Both the position numbers and the translations under genes were made by a program. The notes under the pieces were generated by a model. The model was not told the origin of the DNA. It searched no databases and saw only the letters and a program-made list of their open reading frames with translations. Source: Epiperipatus broadwayi (taxonomy: Eukaryota > Onychophora > Udeonychophora > Euonychophora > Peripatidae). From it: 64,000 nucleotides of DNA. This document shows, piece by piece, positions 23,103 through 36,209 of the stretch; positions within the stretch are counted from its first letter, which is position 1, and the number at the start of each line of letters is the position of its first letter. The stretch spans positions 25,287,401 through 25,351,400 of the forward strand of contig JAQFVV010000001.1 of assembly GCA_028023455.1 (NCBI GenBank), read 5' to 3'.

Positions 23103-25177
23103 TGTAATGATCGAAATGAAAGTGAAGATCGAATCTAACCACAAAAACAATATCTGCACTACAAGGGTGCCATCTAGACATTTGAGCCTAGAAAAATTTA
23201 TAAAGTAGGCAGATACGCGCTGTTAAGATTCCACTTTATTTAAATATTCCGATCGTTAGCCCAAGTCACTAGCTCAGCGGAGTAGCAGAGATAAAAATCT
23301 ATATCTTATCTTATAGCTTAAATATCAATAAATAAAAGCCACTGCCAGAAATTAACACATAAAAATATTTATTTACGCACATATAAAATAACATTTAAAT
23401 TTTGAGGAATAAGTTTAACATTTTAGATTTTTATATTAACTTTTAATTTTACATTTAACTAAGTTTCAATGAGTTTAATATTTTATTTAGCTAGTCAAGT
23501 ATAAATAGACTACATAGATCTGCATTTGAAAAGAAAATATTCTTCCCTGATTTAACCTTAGGCCACAAATTTCGCAACCAAACTGGCGCCAATCCATCTG
23601 ATACATTCATGTATTCAATGTAGCATGATACGACAACACAAAATACTATACTGTCAGGAAAGTACATTGGAACAGTAAGTAGAATTAGAGAAGACATTGA
23701 CTCTCCACCAACAGGAATGTCACATCTGTTGGCAAGTAGAACAATAAACAAAAAACTCCATAGGAATGGACTGCGGTCTTCTGCCGACTTACCAACCCAT
23801 CCATAGGCAAACAGAAGGTGTGTGGCATATATATGCAATCCTGCCTGAAGCGGATCTCATACTACATCTACTAATTACACAAATATATCCAATCCATTGA
23901 GCCAATTCAACTACAAAACGAATAACCTAAGATTACCCCCCCTTAATATAACTTTACAAAACTATATAGCCATTCACGCCCGACTTAAATTTAACATTTA
24001 AATACGTTCGCACAGATGCATTTTATTTTATAAAATTTATTTTAAAATGTTGAGTACAGATCAGCTGCACAGATTCCACGGTCAAAAACATTCCAAATTC
24101 AACACAACCGATCAAAATACAAAGTCATCGATAAACGTCACTTGCATAGGGAATATACAAATCCCATTAGCATTCATCGTAAGATGCTTGCAGTGATATC
24201 GTTGACATATATTCCAATCGAATGTGAAAACCACAACGTTATCAACCGCTAACGAATCTATGCAACGTCTATACCCAATCTAAATTTCATCATTTAAAAT
24301 TTAAACAACAAATAATTTATACAATAAGAGGAAAAAAAAATGGAAATTATTTTTATCAATCGGAAAACATATAAAATTAAACATTATTAATTTGATTTAA
24401 AAACTTACAAAAGTCAGATAAGAGTCCATTTTTAACATTTAAGTTGGCTTGTTTATCAATTTATAAAACTTGACGAAAGTTCTTAATTGATTTTAATAAT
24501 TGTTCATTTCATATAGCTTATGGTAGAAGAGTCCAGGTTCCTGTTTTTAATTCCCACGATGCCTCCATTGGAAGATAATGTTCTGGAGATGGCAATAGCT
24601 GGTTCAAGGTATCACAGTCTTTTCCTTTTTCTTTTTTTTAAAATAGAGAGTGTGGTATGTGCATCCTACCACAACTCTCAAACACACAACGTTGGAACTG
24701 TCCAAAAAAACTGTATTTCCCTTTTTATATTAATCCACACGGATTGACTGAACAAAGACGTCACTAATCCAAATTTTCGTTCGGGTCCGGGCTGAGGCTT
24801 AGTGCTTCCATTGGTCAAGCTAATTTCTCTTTTTTTCTTATCTATCTTTCATCAGATCATTTTAATTATACAAGAGCCCATGGCTAGCTTGCTTTTCAAA
24901 CAATTTATAAACAATCATTTCCATTTACAGATTACAAGAATTAATTAATACCTGTTTTTATTTTTAAATCTTATACTTTTCTTTTTATAAAAAAGTACAT
25001 TCAAATACTTATTTATTTGTTTTTTTAAAAAAAAAATTTTTTTAAAGTTTGGCATCTGTGCAAATGTATATACGTTTAACAATATTTTAATTTTAGCATT
25101 TAGTTTTTTACTTTTATTTGTGAACTTTTAAGTTTTTATTTTAAATAAATGTAACGACATATTTATATATCGTTACA
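23103..25177 (+). repeat. Long LTR on the left side of the palindrome centre
   Basis: The segment starts TGTAATGAT and ends ATCGTTACA, giving 9-base imperfect terminal inverted repeats and TG...CA ends. It is directly followed by a short leader and a gypsy-like gag remnant in the + direction, as expected for a 5' LTR. The right-hand partner (25612-27694) is in inverted orientation, not the direct orientation of a normal element. A short reading frame on the opposite strand (23491-23838) is described separately. Confidence 0.6.
23491..23838 (-). CDS. Hypothetical 115-codon frame inside the central LTR (left copy)
   Basis: I do not recognise this protein. It contains a hydrophobic stretch (S-F-L-F-I-V-L-L-A-N) and a second one (I-V-F-C-V-V-V-S-C-Y). 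The mirror copy at 26971-27309 remains open for 112 codons despite amino-acid differences, and the ends differ. Its position inside an LTR and opposite to the gag strand argues that it is a fortuitous frame. The preservation in both diverged arms is the only argument for function. Confidence 0.2.
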   Translation of the reverse strand: MHIYATHLLFAYGWVGKSAEDRSPFLWSFLFIVLLANRCDIPVGGESMSSLILLTVPMYFPDSIVFCVVVSCYIEYMNVSDGLAPVWLRNLWPKVKSGKNIFFSNADLCSLFILD

Positions 25178-25240
25178 ATATATATATGAGGATCAATAAA
25201 ATTGAGAATAAATTTAAAGTCTTAATATTGTTTTTTTTTT

Positions 25241-25470
25241 ATTGGTGGTGATGTTCTACAAATTGCTAAGAAATGTGATCCCAAGATTCCAGAAGATGTA
25301 CTTTACAGTGAATTAATAAAAAATCTGACTACATATTTTCAGCCAGCAGTAATGAAGAGGATGGCTTCTTTTCATATGAGAAAACAATTACCTTTAGAGA
25401 GGTAATTTGTTAAAGATCTCATACTAGAAGTAAAACATGTCATTAGCTGCTGAGTAAATGCTGATCATAT
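25241..25470 (+). pseudogene. Ty3/gypsy-like Gag fragment at the palindrome centre
   Basis: A 54-codon stretch to the stop at 25403-25405 reads V-L-Q-I-A-K-K-C, then L-Y-S-E-L-I-K-N-L-T-T-Y-F, P-A-V-M-K-R-M and F-H-M-R-K-Q-L-P-L-E. This matches the core of gypsy-type Gag capsid regions (E-L-x-x-x-L-x-x-x-F-x-P ... R-x-x-F-x-x-R-x-Q-x-x-x-E). Immediately after the stop, the +1 frame continues F-V-K-D-L-I-L-E-V-K-H-V-I, which resembles the next capsid helix, so there is a frameshift. The N-terminal part of Gag and all of Pol are missing. It lies in the only part of the window interior that is not duplicated in the inverted repeat (about 25231-25549). Confidence 0.65.
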
Positions 25471-25611
25471 GTGTTTAATAATTCAGTTATGGGTAAGTTA
25501 ATCAACGGACTTTTAGCTAGTACATTCATTCACCAAACCTAGAAAATAAGCAGTATTAAGACCTTTGAAGATTTATTCTCAATATTAGATTGATGCTCAG
25601 TATATATATTT

Positions 25612-27694
25612 CCTAACGATATATAAATATGTCAGTTACATTAATTTAAAATAAAAACTTAAAAGTTCACAAATAAAAGTAAAAAACTAAACGCTAAAAT
25701 TAAAATGATTGTTAAGCATATATACATTCGCACGGATGCCAAACTTTAAAAATATTTTTTAAAACAACAAACAAATAAGTATTTGAACGTACTTTTTTAT
25801 AAAAAAAAAAGTATAAGACTAAAGATAAAAACAGGTATTAATTAATTCTTGTAATCTGTAAATGGAAATGATTGTTTATAAATTGTTTGAAAAGCAAGCT
25901 AGCGATGGGCTAATGTATATATTAAAATGATCTGATGAAAGATAGATAATGAAAAAAAGAGAAATTAGCTTGACCAATGGAAGCACTAAGCCTTGAGCCC
26001 TGGACCCTTACGAAAGTGATGGATTAGTGACGTTTTTGTTGATTGAATCCGTGTGGATTAATATAAAAAAGGAAATACAGTTTTTTCTGGAGCAGTTCCA
26101 GCGTGGTGTGTTTGAGAGTTGTGGTAGGACGCACATACCACACTCTCTATTTTAAAAAAAAAAAAGAAAAAGGAAAAGACAGTGATACCTTGAACCAGCT
26201 ATTGCCATCTCCAGAACATTATCTTCCAATGGAGGCATCGTGGGAATTAAAAGCAGGAACCTGGGCTCTTCTACCATAAGCTATATGAAATGAACAATTA
26301 TTAAAATCAATTAAGAACTTTCGTCAAGTTTTATAAATTGATAAACAAGCCAACTTAAATGTTAAAAATGGACTCTTATCTGACTTTTGTAAGTTTTTAA
26401 ATCAAATTAATAATGTTTAATTTTATATGTTTTCCGATTGATAAAAATAATTTCCATTTTTTTCCTCTTATTGTATAAATTATTTGTTGTTTAAAAATTT
26501 TAAATGATGAAATTTAGATTGGGTATAGGCGTTGCATGGATTCGTTAGCAGTTGATAATGTTGTGGTTTTCACGTTCGATTGGAATATATATCAGTGATA
26601 TCACTGCAAGCATCTTACGATGAATGCTAATGGGATTTATATATTCCCTATCCAAGTGACGTTTATCGATGACTTTGTATTTTGATCGGTTGTGTTGAAT
26701 TTGGGATGTTTTTGACCGTGGAAGTCTGTGCAGCTGATCTGTACTCAACATTTTAAAACAAATTTTATAAAATAAAATGCATTTGTGCGAACGTATTTAA
26801 ATGTTAAATTTAAGTCAGGCGTGAATGGCTATATAGTTTTGTAAGGTTATATTAAGGGGGGTAATCTTAGGTTATTCATTTCGTAGCTGAATTGGTTCAA
26901 TGGATTGGATATATTTGTGTAATTATTAGATGTAGTATGAGGTATCCACTTTAGGCAGGATTGCATATATATGCCACACACCCTGTTTGCCTATGGATGG
27001 GTTTGTAAGTCGGCAGAAGACCGCAGTCCATTCCTATGGAGTTTTTTGTTTATTGTTCTACTTGCCAACAGATGTGACATTCCTGTTGGTGGAGAGTCAA
27101 TGTCTTCTCTAATTCTACTTATTGTTCAGATGTACATTCCTGACAGTATAGTATTTTGTGTTGTCGTATCATGCTACATTGAATACATGAGTGTATCAGA
27201 TGGATTGGCGCCAGTTTGCTTGCGAAATTTTGCCCTAAGGTTAAATCCAGGGAAGAATATTTTCTTTTCAAATGCAGATCTATGTAGTCTATTCAACTTG
27301 ACTATCTAAATAAAATATTAAACTCATTGAAACTTAGTTAAATGTAAAATTAAAAATTAATATAAAAATCTAAAATGTTAAACTTATTCCTCAAAATTTA
27401 AATGTTATTTTATATGTGCGTAAATAAATATTTTTATGTGTTAATTTCTGGCAGTGGCTTTTATTTATTGATATTTAAGATATAAAATAAGATATAGATT
27501 TTTACTCTGCATACTCACCTGGGCTAGTGACTTGGGCTGACGATCGGAATATTTAAATAAAGTGGAATCTTAACAAAGCGTATCTGCAAACTTATAAATT
27601 TTTCTAGGCTCCAATGCCTAGATAGCACCCTATGTAGTGCAGATATTGTTTTTAGTGGTTAGATTCGATCTTCACTTACATTTCGATCGGTATA
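25612..27694 (-). repeat. Long LTR on the right side of the palindrome centre, inverted
   Basis: Inverted and diverged partner of 23103-25177. The terminal bases are degraded here (CCTAACG instead of TGTAACG on the inner side, CGGTATA instead of CATTACA on the outer side). The homology continues about 60 bases past the inner LTR edge into the leader before it is lost. Confidence 0.6.
26971..27309 (+). CDS. Hypothetical 112-codon frame inside the central LTR (right copy)
   Basis: Mirror of 23491-23838. The start and the last residues differ from the left copy, while the middle (including V-L-L-A-N-R-C-D-I-P-V-G-G-E-S-M) is the same. Function unknown; it may be only an open stretch of LTR. Confidence 0.2.
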   Translation: MPHTLFAYGWVCKSAEDRSPFLWSFLFIVLLANRCDIPVGGESMSSLILLIVQMYIPDSIVFCVVVSCYIEYMSVSDGLAPVCLRNFALRLNPGKNIFFSNADLCSLFNLTI

Positions 27695-28519
27695 ATATAT
27701 ATAAATTGAAAGGTTACTTAATGTCAAATTCTTAAATATAATTTCATCTTTTCACTATTTCCCCTCAAACATACGAAAACTAACTTAATAAACTACACAA
27801 GTTCTTCTTAAATTGTCATCTGTACCATCTGACATGATCCCGTAAGAGCAAAATCTCAGTCTTGTAGACGAAAATAAATAATGCACACAAAACTATATAT
27901 TTATATCGAAAACAAGAAGATATCAGCAACATTATTTCTTCCCCTCTCTATATTCATTTAAGCAATAAAAAAGTACAGTATAATTAAACTATTGACAATA
28001 ATTTATCCACGTAACATATAAAATACAATAAAAAAAAATACCAAATACATATTTTTGGCAGTATTTTCAGATAGTTTGTTTATCTTCTGAAATAGGATTT
28101 ATACAAATTTCTTTTCTGAATAAATTTTTAACCGTAAGCAATTTATTAAAACTGTCTTTGTTTTCCTTTTCAGAAAATGCTGTGTTTTACTCTTAGCAGC
28201 CGACTTTCTTCTCTTAATGTTACTGACAATAGCACAAGATTACAGCGGTATAAATTTCAGATTCTATTTATTAGCTATGCTAATTTATATAATTTATTTT
28301 AAAATTCTTTTTATAATACATTTTTTCTAAAGGTAAGCTCTTTTTAAGGGAAAAAAATAACAATACTACATAGGTTAAGATTTTCCCGGCGGAATCAGAA
28401 TAGAAAGCTGAAATGTATATTTATGGGCGACAGTGTTTAAAATTTATGTAAATTAAGAATTCAAAGCGCCCCTTTTTTGCGGTTTCTAGCATAGATGTCG
28501 TTAACTATTTTGTAGATAT
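27695..28519. other. Diverged mirror of 22241-23102, non-coding
   Basis: No gene seen. Contains many small indels relative to the left arm. Confidence 0.5.
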
Positions 28520-31010
28520 AAAATGAGCCCGTCTACAACCTAATTTGAATCATTATATAAGCATTCCATTTATTGATATATTAACATGCAGAGCATGATT
28601 TATGCAAGCTAGCAAAATATTCTGAAATAACTAATGACTAATCAAAAAAAAAAGCAAGACTCATGAATTAGAACCTGTAAATGACAAATTGGTTTTAGTT
28701 AATAGATGGCAAATGTATCTTTTTGATTGTTCCCAAATAAAAACAATTAATATAAAAAAATACTAAAAATCAAATTGTCGTGAGTAAAAAATGAGCTTTC
28801 TTTTGAGTAAAAAAAATATATCATTTATAGGTTTTGAATAATTAAAACAAATTTGAAATGATTTGAAAAACATATATTTTAGTATTTCCAAATATTATTT
28901 TTGAACAATTTTTTTTCAAAGACAAGTCCATCTCTATTTTTTTACATTTTATCGCAAAATAAACCCCCAAGCAAAGAATTCCCACTATTGTCTAGATCTG
29001 AATATTGCACATGGTATAAAAAAAATTCAAATAGCCCCAGAAGTTATCCAAATTTCAAACGATTTTAATATAATGAAAGACTATAGTGAAAAAAAAATGT
29101 TGAGATTCAAAAAATTGATAAAAAATATGGAAAATGCACACAGATTCCAATTTTGAGTTTCTGTAAAAAGTTCCTTTTAAGCCACACATTACTTTGGAAA
29201 AAATCATTCAATTGTTTATTTCAGTTAGTTAGGATTTGGTCAAATGTGTAAGTTATTTTTCCATATTGGAAAATTACTTCAACACCAAATACAAAAATAA
29301 AATTTAAAGCAATGTAATTATTAATATACAGGAAATACTATTTATATAGACTAGCATCATTTCCAGACAGCTATAACCTATTTTGAAATAACTATAACTA
29401 AATCAGATATATAATTTGGTCTCACATTTAACAAATTTTTAATATCAAATAATCTTCAATTAATAGATGTAAATATAACTTTTTTGATCATTCAAATTTG
29501 ATGTAATTAAGGTGAAAATCTAAAACTTTCAGCAAGCTATATATAAACTACCCCATCAATTAACTAGGTATAGAATGAGCTCACTTATACTCTTCTTAGC
29601 TTGGATTTACATATAAGCATTACATTTACTAACATTATTAAAGGTCATCATGAGCTTGATATATATATATTAATGTAATTTCACAACTATAAGCTATTCC
29701 AAAAACATTATAACTACTTAGAGAGAAAGTTTGGAATCTCATATTTAACAAACCGTGAATATTAAATTAATCTTCAGTTAATAGATGTACACACAACTTT
29801 TTGACAGCTTGAGAAATATAGATGCAATTAAATGTGGAAGTACTAAAAACCTCACCAACTATATGTAAACTAACTGTTAAAAAAAAACTAAGTATAGGGA
29901 TTGAGTCCACCAGCACTACCTTAGCAGAATATATAATTTATAAGTCATTAAGTTTAGTATTTTTCTAAATAGGAACCATAACTAGATTTTATAAATCTGA
30001 CTATTAATTGGTTTTGTAATACATATTTTGTGTATTTCAAATATTATTTTGTTTGAATTCCTGCAATTTGATTTCAAGAAGTTAAACCGTCTCCAATTCC
30101 TACAGTAACTTCAATCTTAATGAAACCATGGGCAAAAATTGACTTTAACTTAATCTGAATGCACTGTGTATGGTTGAGATCCCCACAGACAGTCCAGTGG
30201 AAAGAACTTAGAGGATAACCTCAAAAAAAATTGAATTTAATGAAGATTGAGAGTGGCTTCAAGATTTAATGCTGAGGTTGACGCAAATTGAAATACACAT
30301 CAACTTACACAGCCCCAAAATTTTGATTAAAAAAAACACTGCATTATTTTGTAATTCGAATTCCCATTGAGGTATTTCAGTTGTTTGGGTTTGTCAATGG
30401 GAGTTACATTGATTTAATATTTACAGGTTGTTATCCTCTGATTAATTATAATGATTTTAGAATAGTGTAAAATTACTTAACACAGAATAAAGGTGAGATT
30501 CATAGAGAGAACTTGATTATCAATACACAGAGCATGACTTGCATATAATAATGTAATTTCAGGACAACTATAACCTATTCTAAAATCACTATAACTAATC
30601 AGAGCCTCATATTTAACAACCTTGAATATTATGGTAATTTTCAATTAATAAATATAAACATAATTTAATAGCCCATTATAGATGTGATTAATACTGAAGC
30701 CCCGAAAATGACCAGCAAGCTATATGTAAACTATTCATCAATAAACATAAGTATAGAATGAGTTCATCTATATCTTAGGTTGGATCATATGTAAGCATTC
30801 CATTTACTGATGTATTAACATGCAGAGCATGATTTATATATAATAGCACAATTTCAGGACAACTATAAACTGTTCTGAAATCATTATAACAATTCAGAGA
30901 GATATGCACAGACTCATATTCAACAATGTGTAAATATTAAATTAATCTTCAGTTAATATCTTATAGGAGTCTTGAAATAATATTAGTATATATCACGCTT
31001 TGTTCAAATA
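28520..31010. repeat. Tandem repeat with ~1.2-kb higher-order unit (right copy)
   Basis: Reverse-complement counterpart of 19730-22240. Similarity to the left arm drops from near identity around 30.7-31.0 kb to clearly diverged around 28.6-30.4 kb. The reverse-strand frame of the left copy is broken here. Confidence 0.65.
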
Positions 31011-34000
31011 AATAAATAAAATGTTTATATACAATCTAAGCTAAGAACTGAAACACAGGCTTAATATATACCTGTGTCTATGGGTTCATTACCTATACTT
31101 ATGTTTAAGGATAGTTGGCTTACATATAGCTCACTGGGGGTGCATCTATACTTGAGCTATTAAAAATTATACTTAAAAGAAATGTATATGTTGGTTTTTT
31201 TTTTTTTTTTTAAGAATAAAACTTGCTTTTATATGATGATATTAATGATTTATTTCTAATCCCTCCTATGTTAATGTTCGCTGACTAGAGAATATAAACT
31301 ATATATATCACTTTTAAAATAAGCACAGTTTTAGAAATGTTTTGCATTATAGTAAATCACTTTTACGAATAAAATATGCTTGCTTTATTTTTGTTTAATT
31401 TAAATTTTATGCTGAAATCTAATCTTTTTCTCACTACTTTTTTGTTATGCTTTTTAATTTATTTGGTCTTTCTTTATTTGAAATTGAGTTAGCTTGTAAT
31501 ATAGTTCGTATTATTCTAATTAGAATAAGCTGAAAGATGGGGGGGGGGGGGCGAATAGTAATTTAATGAAAGAAAATGATGTTAGGAATAGTAATCTTAA
31601 TAAAAATTTAAATTTTTTTAAAAAATACTCATTTGTTATAGCTATCAGCTTAAAATTACTTTAAATTTCATATAAGTTTAAACAATGCCAACCAAAAATC
31701 TATAGAGTTATTTTCTCTTCTCTGATAAATTATATTTATCAAAAATAGGTATTTATAAAAAATGCAATTTACAACAAAACGCAATTCTCAACTCACTTTT
31801 ATTGTAATAAAATAATTATTAAAATAATTTTGTCTTATTTGTTATAGTAATGAGTCATGCTATTGTTGTTCATAGATATATTAATTCATTAATAAGTAAT
31901 ATAATTTTAAAAGTTTCTATTCTCTTAAAAGATAATTGTGGCTTTAAAATCTCACCAGACAGAATGACTTTATCAGTAATTACCTTCTTGTGGCATAATT
32001 TAAAAATATTAGATCACAATAGTTTTTCTCAAAAAATTTTATTGGTATATATATATCAGTGACGAAGCGTGACTTTTTTAGGAACGAAAGCACACTACAT
32101 CTTTTTTTTTTTTAATAATGTTTTTATTTTACTTCCCACAGCAATTTTCTCTTATTTAAAAGATCGTATATAATTTTAAATGCGATTTAGTTTAAATTAT
32201 AAATCAATTTTATGCTTTATTTTGCTTAGATCGCATATATACAAATTCCACGTACCACCGTCATATATATATAGTCTTGTTATTTAGTCGTTTGCTATTT
32301 TTTTAAATTATTTAAAAGTAATCTGTAAAAATTATATCACGCCACACCTGTGTTTAGTATGGTGAGTTGATGAAATCAAAATTTTATTAAAGACAATAAA
32401 TGTTTGTCCAAATATATTTTAAGTTGTAAACAAGATTTAGTCAACGGTGTCCATTACTAAAATCTTGTGGGAAAGTAAATGGCCAAATGTAAGAAAACAT
32501 CCTGTTTGTGGATTAAAACAAAAGTTTTTTTGGTCTCTAAAAATATCAAATTTTACAGATACTAATTTGTAATTTCACTGAGATTATTTTGTTTACTAAA
32601 AATATAATTCCATCATGAGCAAGTGTAAATAGATTCAATTTTTTTGCTATATATATATATATACTCAGTCAAATTTTAGAAAGATCTGCAAACCGAATCC
32701 ACACCCGTTTGAATTTTAGGATTGCCGAGTAGTTAGGTGGATTGTGCCGTTCATCATGCCCGAGGAATGATGATCTTCATCTCCATCCTAAGTGCTGAAA
32801 TGGTACAAGCCAACATAGCACTAGATAACCTTCCTGATAGAAACCTACTGCAATAGTACTTCAAGTAGAGAGCGGCTGCCTATCCTGAGAACAAAGCCAA
32901 GAGACAAGCTGGTGCACAGGTAGGTAATAATCTTCACGACTACCGCAAAAGCTCTCAGATGAACTTTAATTATTAATTTTCAAAACTATAGCTATAGTAA
33001 GTTTAAATAAATGCCCAGTTTAAAGTCTAATAGCTCAAATTTTCTTTTACTTCAACCTGTAAAACCAGTAATAAATACTCGCTTGATTTACTGTAAAATA
33101 GCTCTATAAAATCTATTATCTCGAAACGGTTAAAGAGTTAATGAGATAAGGGGAAAACTGTTAAATATATATATGTGTGTGTATGTGTCTTTTTATCAAA
33201 ATAAAGTTTTTTTAATTTTGATTAGTCATTTATTAGACTAGAGATTATCCAACAATGAATGATATTTCTGTAGTATAATATTCACTACACTGCTCTCATG
33301 CACTTGTTTCTAACCACCTTTAATATCTTGTGGAGAAAATAAACAAATTACCAAAACAAAAAAATATATTCTTTTTTTAACGAACATTTATGTTCTCCCC
33401 GAAACACTGTCGCAAGCTATTCAATTCTATATTAAATTGTTTAAAAGTAAAGAGAAAATAATTCTACATATTCTACTATTTATATAACGATACCCATTTT
33501 TTTTCTCTCTTCTTCACTAGCTATAACTTATATTTATATACATATTTAATATTTAAGTATAGAGGATTTGTGAAGAGTGCCTGGTTTCAAATATTTATAT
33601 ATTTAATATTTGTATATTAAATATTTAAAAATTTCTTTTCTTTAGTTTAAGATCATAAATGTGTGGATATGATCATTTATCGAAGTGCAACTGGATAGCT
33701 TTGTAAAACATAAACCTTTATTAATCAATGAGCCAAAAATATATTTAAACTATATATATGTGTGTGTATATATATATAGTAATATTTCTTTTATTTTTAT
33801 GTCACTGAGCACTTACAACAAAAATGCTCATCTTTTCAAGATTTTTTTTTTTTTGTAATATAGGATGTAACTTTTTTTTAATTAAGAGCTTTGTGTTTTT
33901 TTAAAAATAACTAACATTTGCTAAAAATAGTTAGTTTTAAAATAATTTATTGCCACTTAAAAGATAAATAAACACTATATTAAAAAGTTTTTAATTAATC

Positions 34001-34036
34001 TAATTATCTTCAGTATGGTAATAAATATTTCAATAC
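31011..34036. other. Intron or non-coding DNA, mirror of 16657-19729
   Basis: AT-rich, nearly identical to the left arm. Includes the G-homopolymer at about 31540-31551 and the GC-richer patch at about 32.68-32.96 kb. No supported gene. Confidence 0.5.
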
Positions 34037-34144
34037 CTTCTTTTCTAGTTTCTTATTTGAAAATATTGCGTGAACTCTCCAAGCCTTCGAAAACATGCTT
34101 CCAAATGCTAAAGTAAATCCAAGATCCAAGCTCCAAGTACTGAT
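34037..34144 (-). CDS. GABA-B-type receptor exon, TM3 region (right copy)
   Basis: Reverse-strand duplicate of 16549-16656 with intact acceptor (complement of TAG at 34145-34147) and donor (complement of GTATTG at 34031-34036). The protein is the same; one alanine codon is GCA here and GCG in the left copy. Reading on the - strand it follows the exon at 45306-45441 after an intron of about 11.2 kb. No further transmembrane exon is visible between here and the palindrome centre. Confidence 0.88.
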
Positions 34145-34617
34145 CTAAAATAAAAATTTAATACTAATTTTAATAAATTATTAAAAGTATAGAGACATAG
34201 TTCAATTTCTCTTTTTCTGTCTCTTTATATATGGGTATATGTGCATGCACGCAAAAATCATTGTAGAAGTTGCATTTAAAAAGACTGCTAAACAATAAAA
34301 AAAAAAAAAAAAAGACAAAAGTGTGAGCAGTCAATATTTGGTGAGTACTTAAATTTTCTCCTTGTTTTCACTATAACTATTGTATTTTTAAAGTCTACGC
34401 TTTTCAAGTCTATTTTATCTTTAAAAAAAGCAATGATAAAAAATTCTAAACTGCATAAACTTTCATTATTTGTTGAAAAATAGGTGGATTACTCTTATGA
34501 ACACTGAAGTTTTGAGGAAAATGAATAAGATTTCTAAAAATGATCAGCTAATCATGTATGTTGTGAAAAATTTTTACTCGAATTTATGTTTTTAAAAAAT
34601 TGAGAATAACCTGAAAT

Positions 34618-35585
34618 ATTTAAATAAGCTATATATAATTATAGAGATTTGAAGTCAGACTTTTAAGCTCCCTTTTGTCATCCACTCTATCTTATACAAC
34701 CGATACACATGACCACATAAATGGGAAAAAGATAAATGATTTCTTGTATATGTAATTTGCACTGAACCAGCACTCGTCAGTTGGCCCAGATCATTATCTT
34801 TTACACATAGTGCTCAATTTATATCAAGATAGCAAATCCTCAAACATTAATGGACAGGCTTCAATCTTCTCCCCTCTCGAACTCTTCAGCTTTCCATATT
34901 ATTGAAAAATTTGACAAATAGCGTGTTCAACACTCTTGTTTTCCAATTTTGTTGTCATAATCATATTGACCATAAGTCATTCTGACCCCTCATATGCATG
35001 ATCTTAAGTCCATTCAAATACACAGACAATGATGGGCAGAATACAGGCTAAATATGTAACATTTAAATATGAAAATATTATATACACTTTTAAGCTAGAT
35101 ATAATCATAGGAGTTTGAACCCAAACTTTCAAGCTTTCTTTTGTCACCCACTTCATTTTATATGATTGATACATGCAACCACATACAGGCAGAAAAGATA
35201 AATAATCTTCAATATCCATATTTTTTGCTGAACCACACTCATCAGTTGGTCCAGATCATCATCTCTCACACAGATATGTAATCAGGGCTCAGTTTGTATT
35301 AAAATAGCAAATCCTCAAACATTAATGGATAGGATTCAATCTTCTCTACTCTCCAATTCTTCAGCCATTCATGTCATTAAAAATCTGATGATGCCAAACA
35401 AGGACTTTTGAAGATGCCATCATTAGATTTTCAATGATATGGATGATGGAAAAGTTGGAGAGTGGAAAAGATTGAAGCCTGTTCATTAAAGTTTGAGAAA
35501 TTAATATTTTAATATAAACTGAGCACTGATTATATATGTGCATAAGAGATGATGATCTGGACCAATTGATGAGTGCTCCTTCAGC

Positions 35586-35642
<57 letters not shown>

Positions 35643-36209
35643 GATCATTTATCTTTTTGCGTGTATGTGGTTAGGTGTATCAGTTGTATAAGATAGAGTC
35701 GATGACAAAATAGAGCTTGAAAGTCCAGATTCAACCCCGTATAATTACATCTAGCTTAACATATATATATATTACTATTTAAATATGATATATTCAACCT
35801 GTATTTTGCCCATTTTCCTTCATTGTATTTGAATGGACTTAAGGTTCTGCATATGAGGGGTCAGAATGATTTATAGTCAACATGGGTATGACAACAAAAT
35901 TAGAAAACAAGGACTTTGAACATGTTATCATCAGATTTTCAATGATATGGATGGCTGAAGAGTTGGAGAGGGGAGAATATTAAAGCCTGTCCATTAAAGT
36001 TTGAGAATTTGCTATCTTAATATAAACTGAGCCCTATGTGTGGGAGATGATAAATTTGGACCAACTAATAAGTGCTGGTTCAGCATAAAATATGCATATT
36101 GGAAATCATTTTTATTTTTTGCATGTATGTCATCATGTGTATCAGTTGTATAAGATGAAATGGATGACAAAGAGAGATTGAAAGTCTGGGTTCAAATCCC
36201 TATAATAAC
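34618..36209. mobile_element. Fold-back element B (right copy)
   Basis: Mirror of 14509-16070 with the same flanking repeats (AACCTGAAAT at 34608-34617 and AACTTGAAAT at 36210-36219). An AT dinucleotide run at 35589-35638 is 50 bases long against 22 in the left copy. The forward B-box GGTTCAAATCC is at about 36189-36199. Confidence 0.75.

Larger units (their letters stand above)
2041..25230 (+). repeat. Left arm of a ~46.7-kb inverted repeat (palindrome)
   Basis: Nearly every element between 2041 and 25230 reappears in reverse complement, in mirrored order, between about 25550 and 48722. Matched pairs include the SINE, the GA tract, both receptor exons, both fold-back elements, the LTR element and the 1.2 kb tandem repeat. 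Paired coordinates sum to about 50,700-50,790, with small indels. The outer boundary falls in an AT dinucleotide run just after the Penelope-like element. Identity is very high outside about 20 kb and falls inward. Confidence 0.95.
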
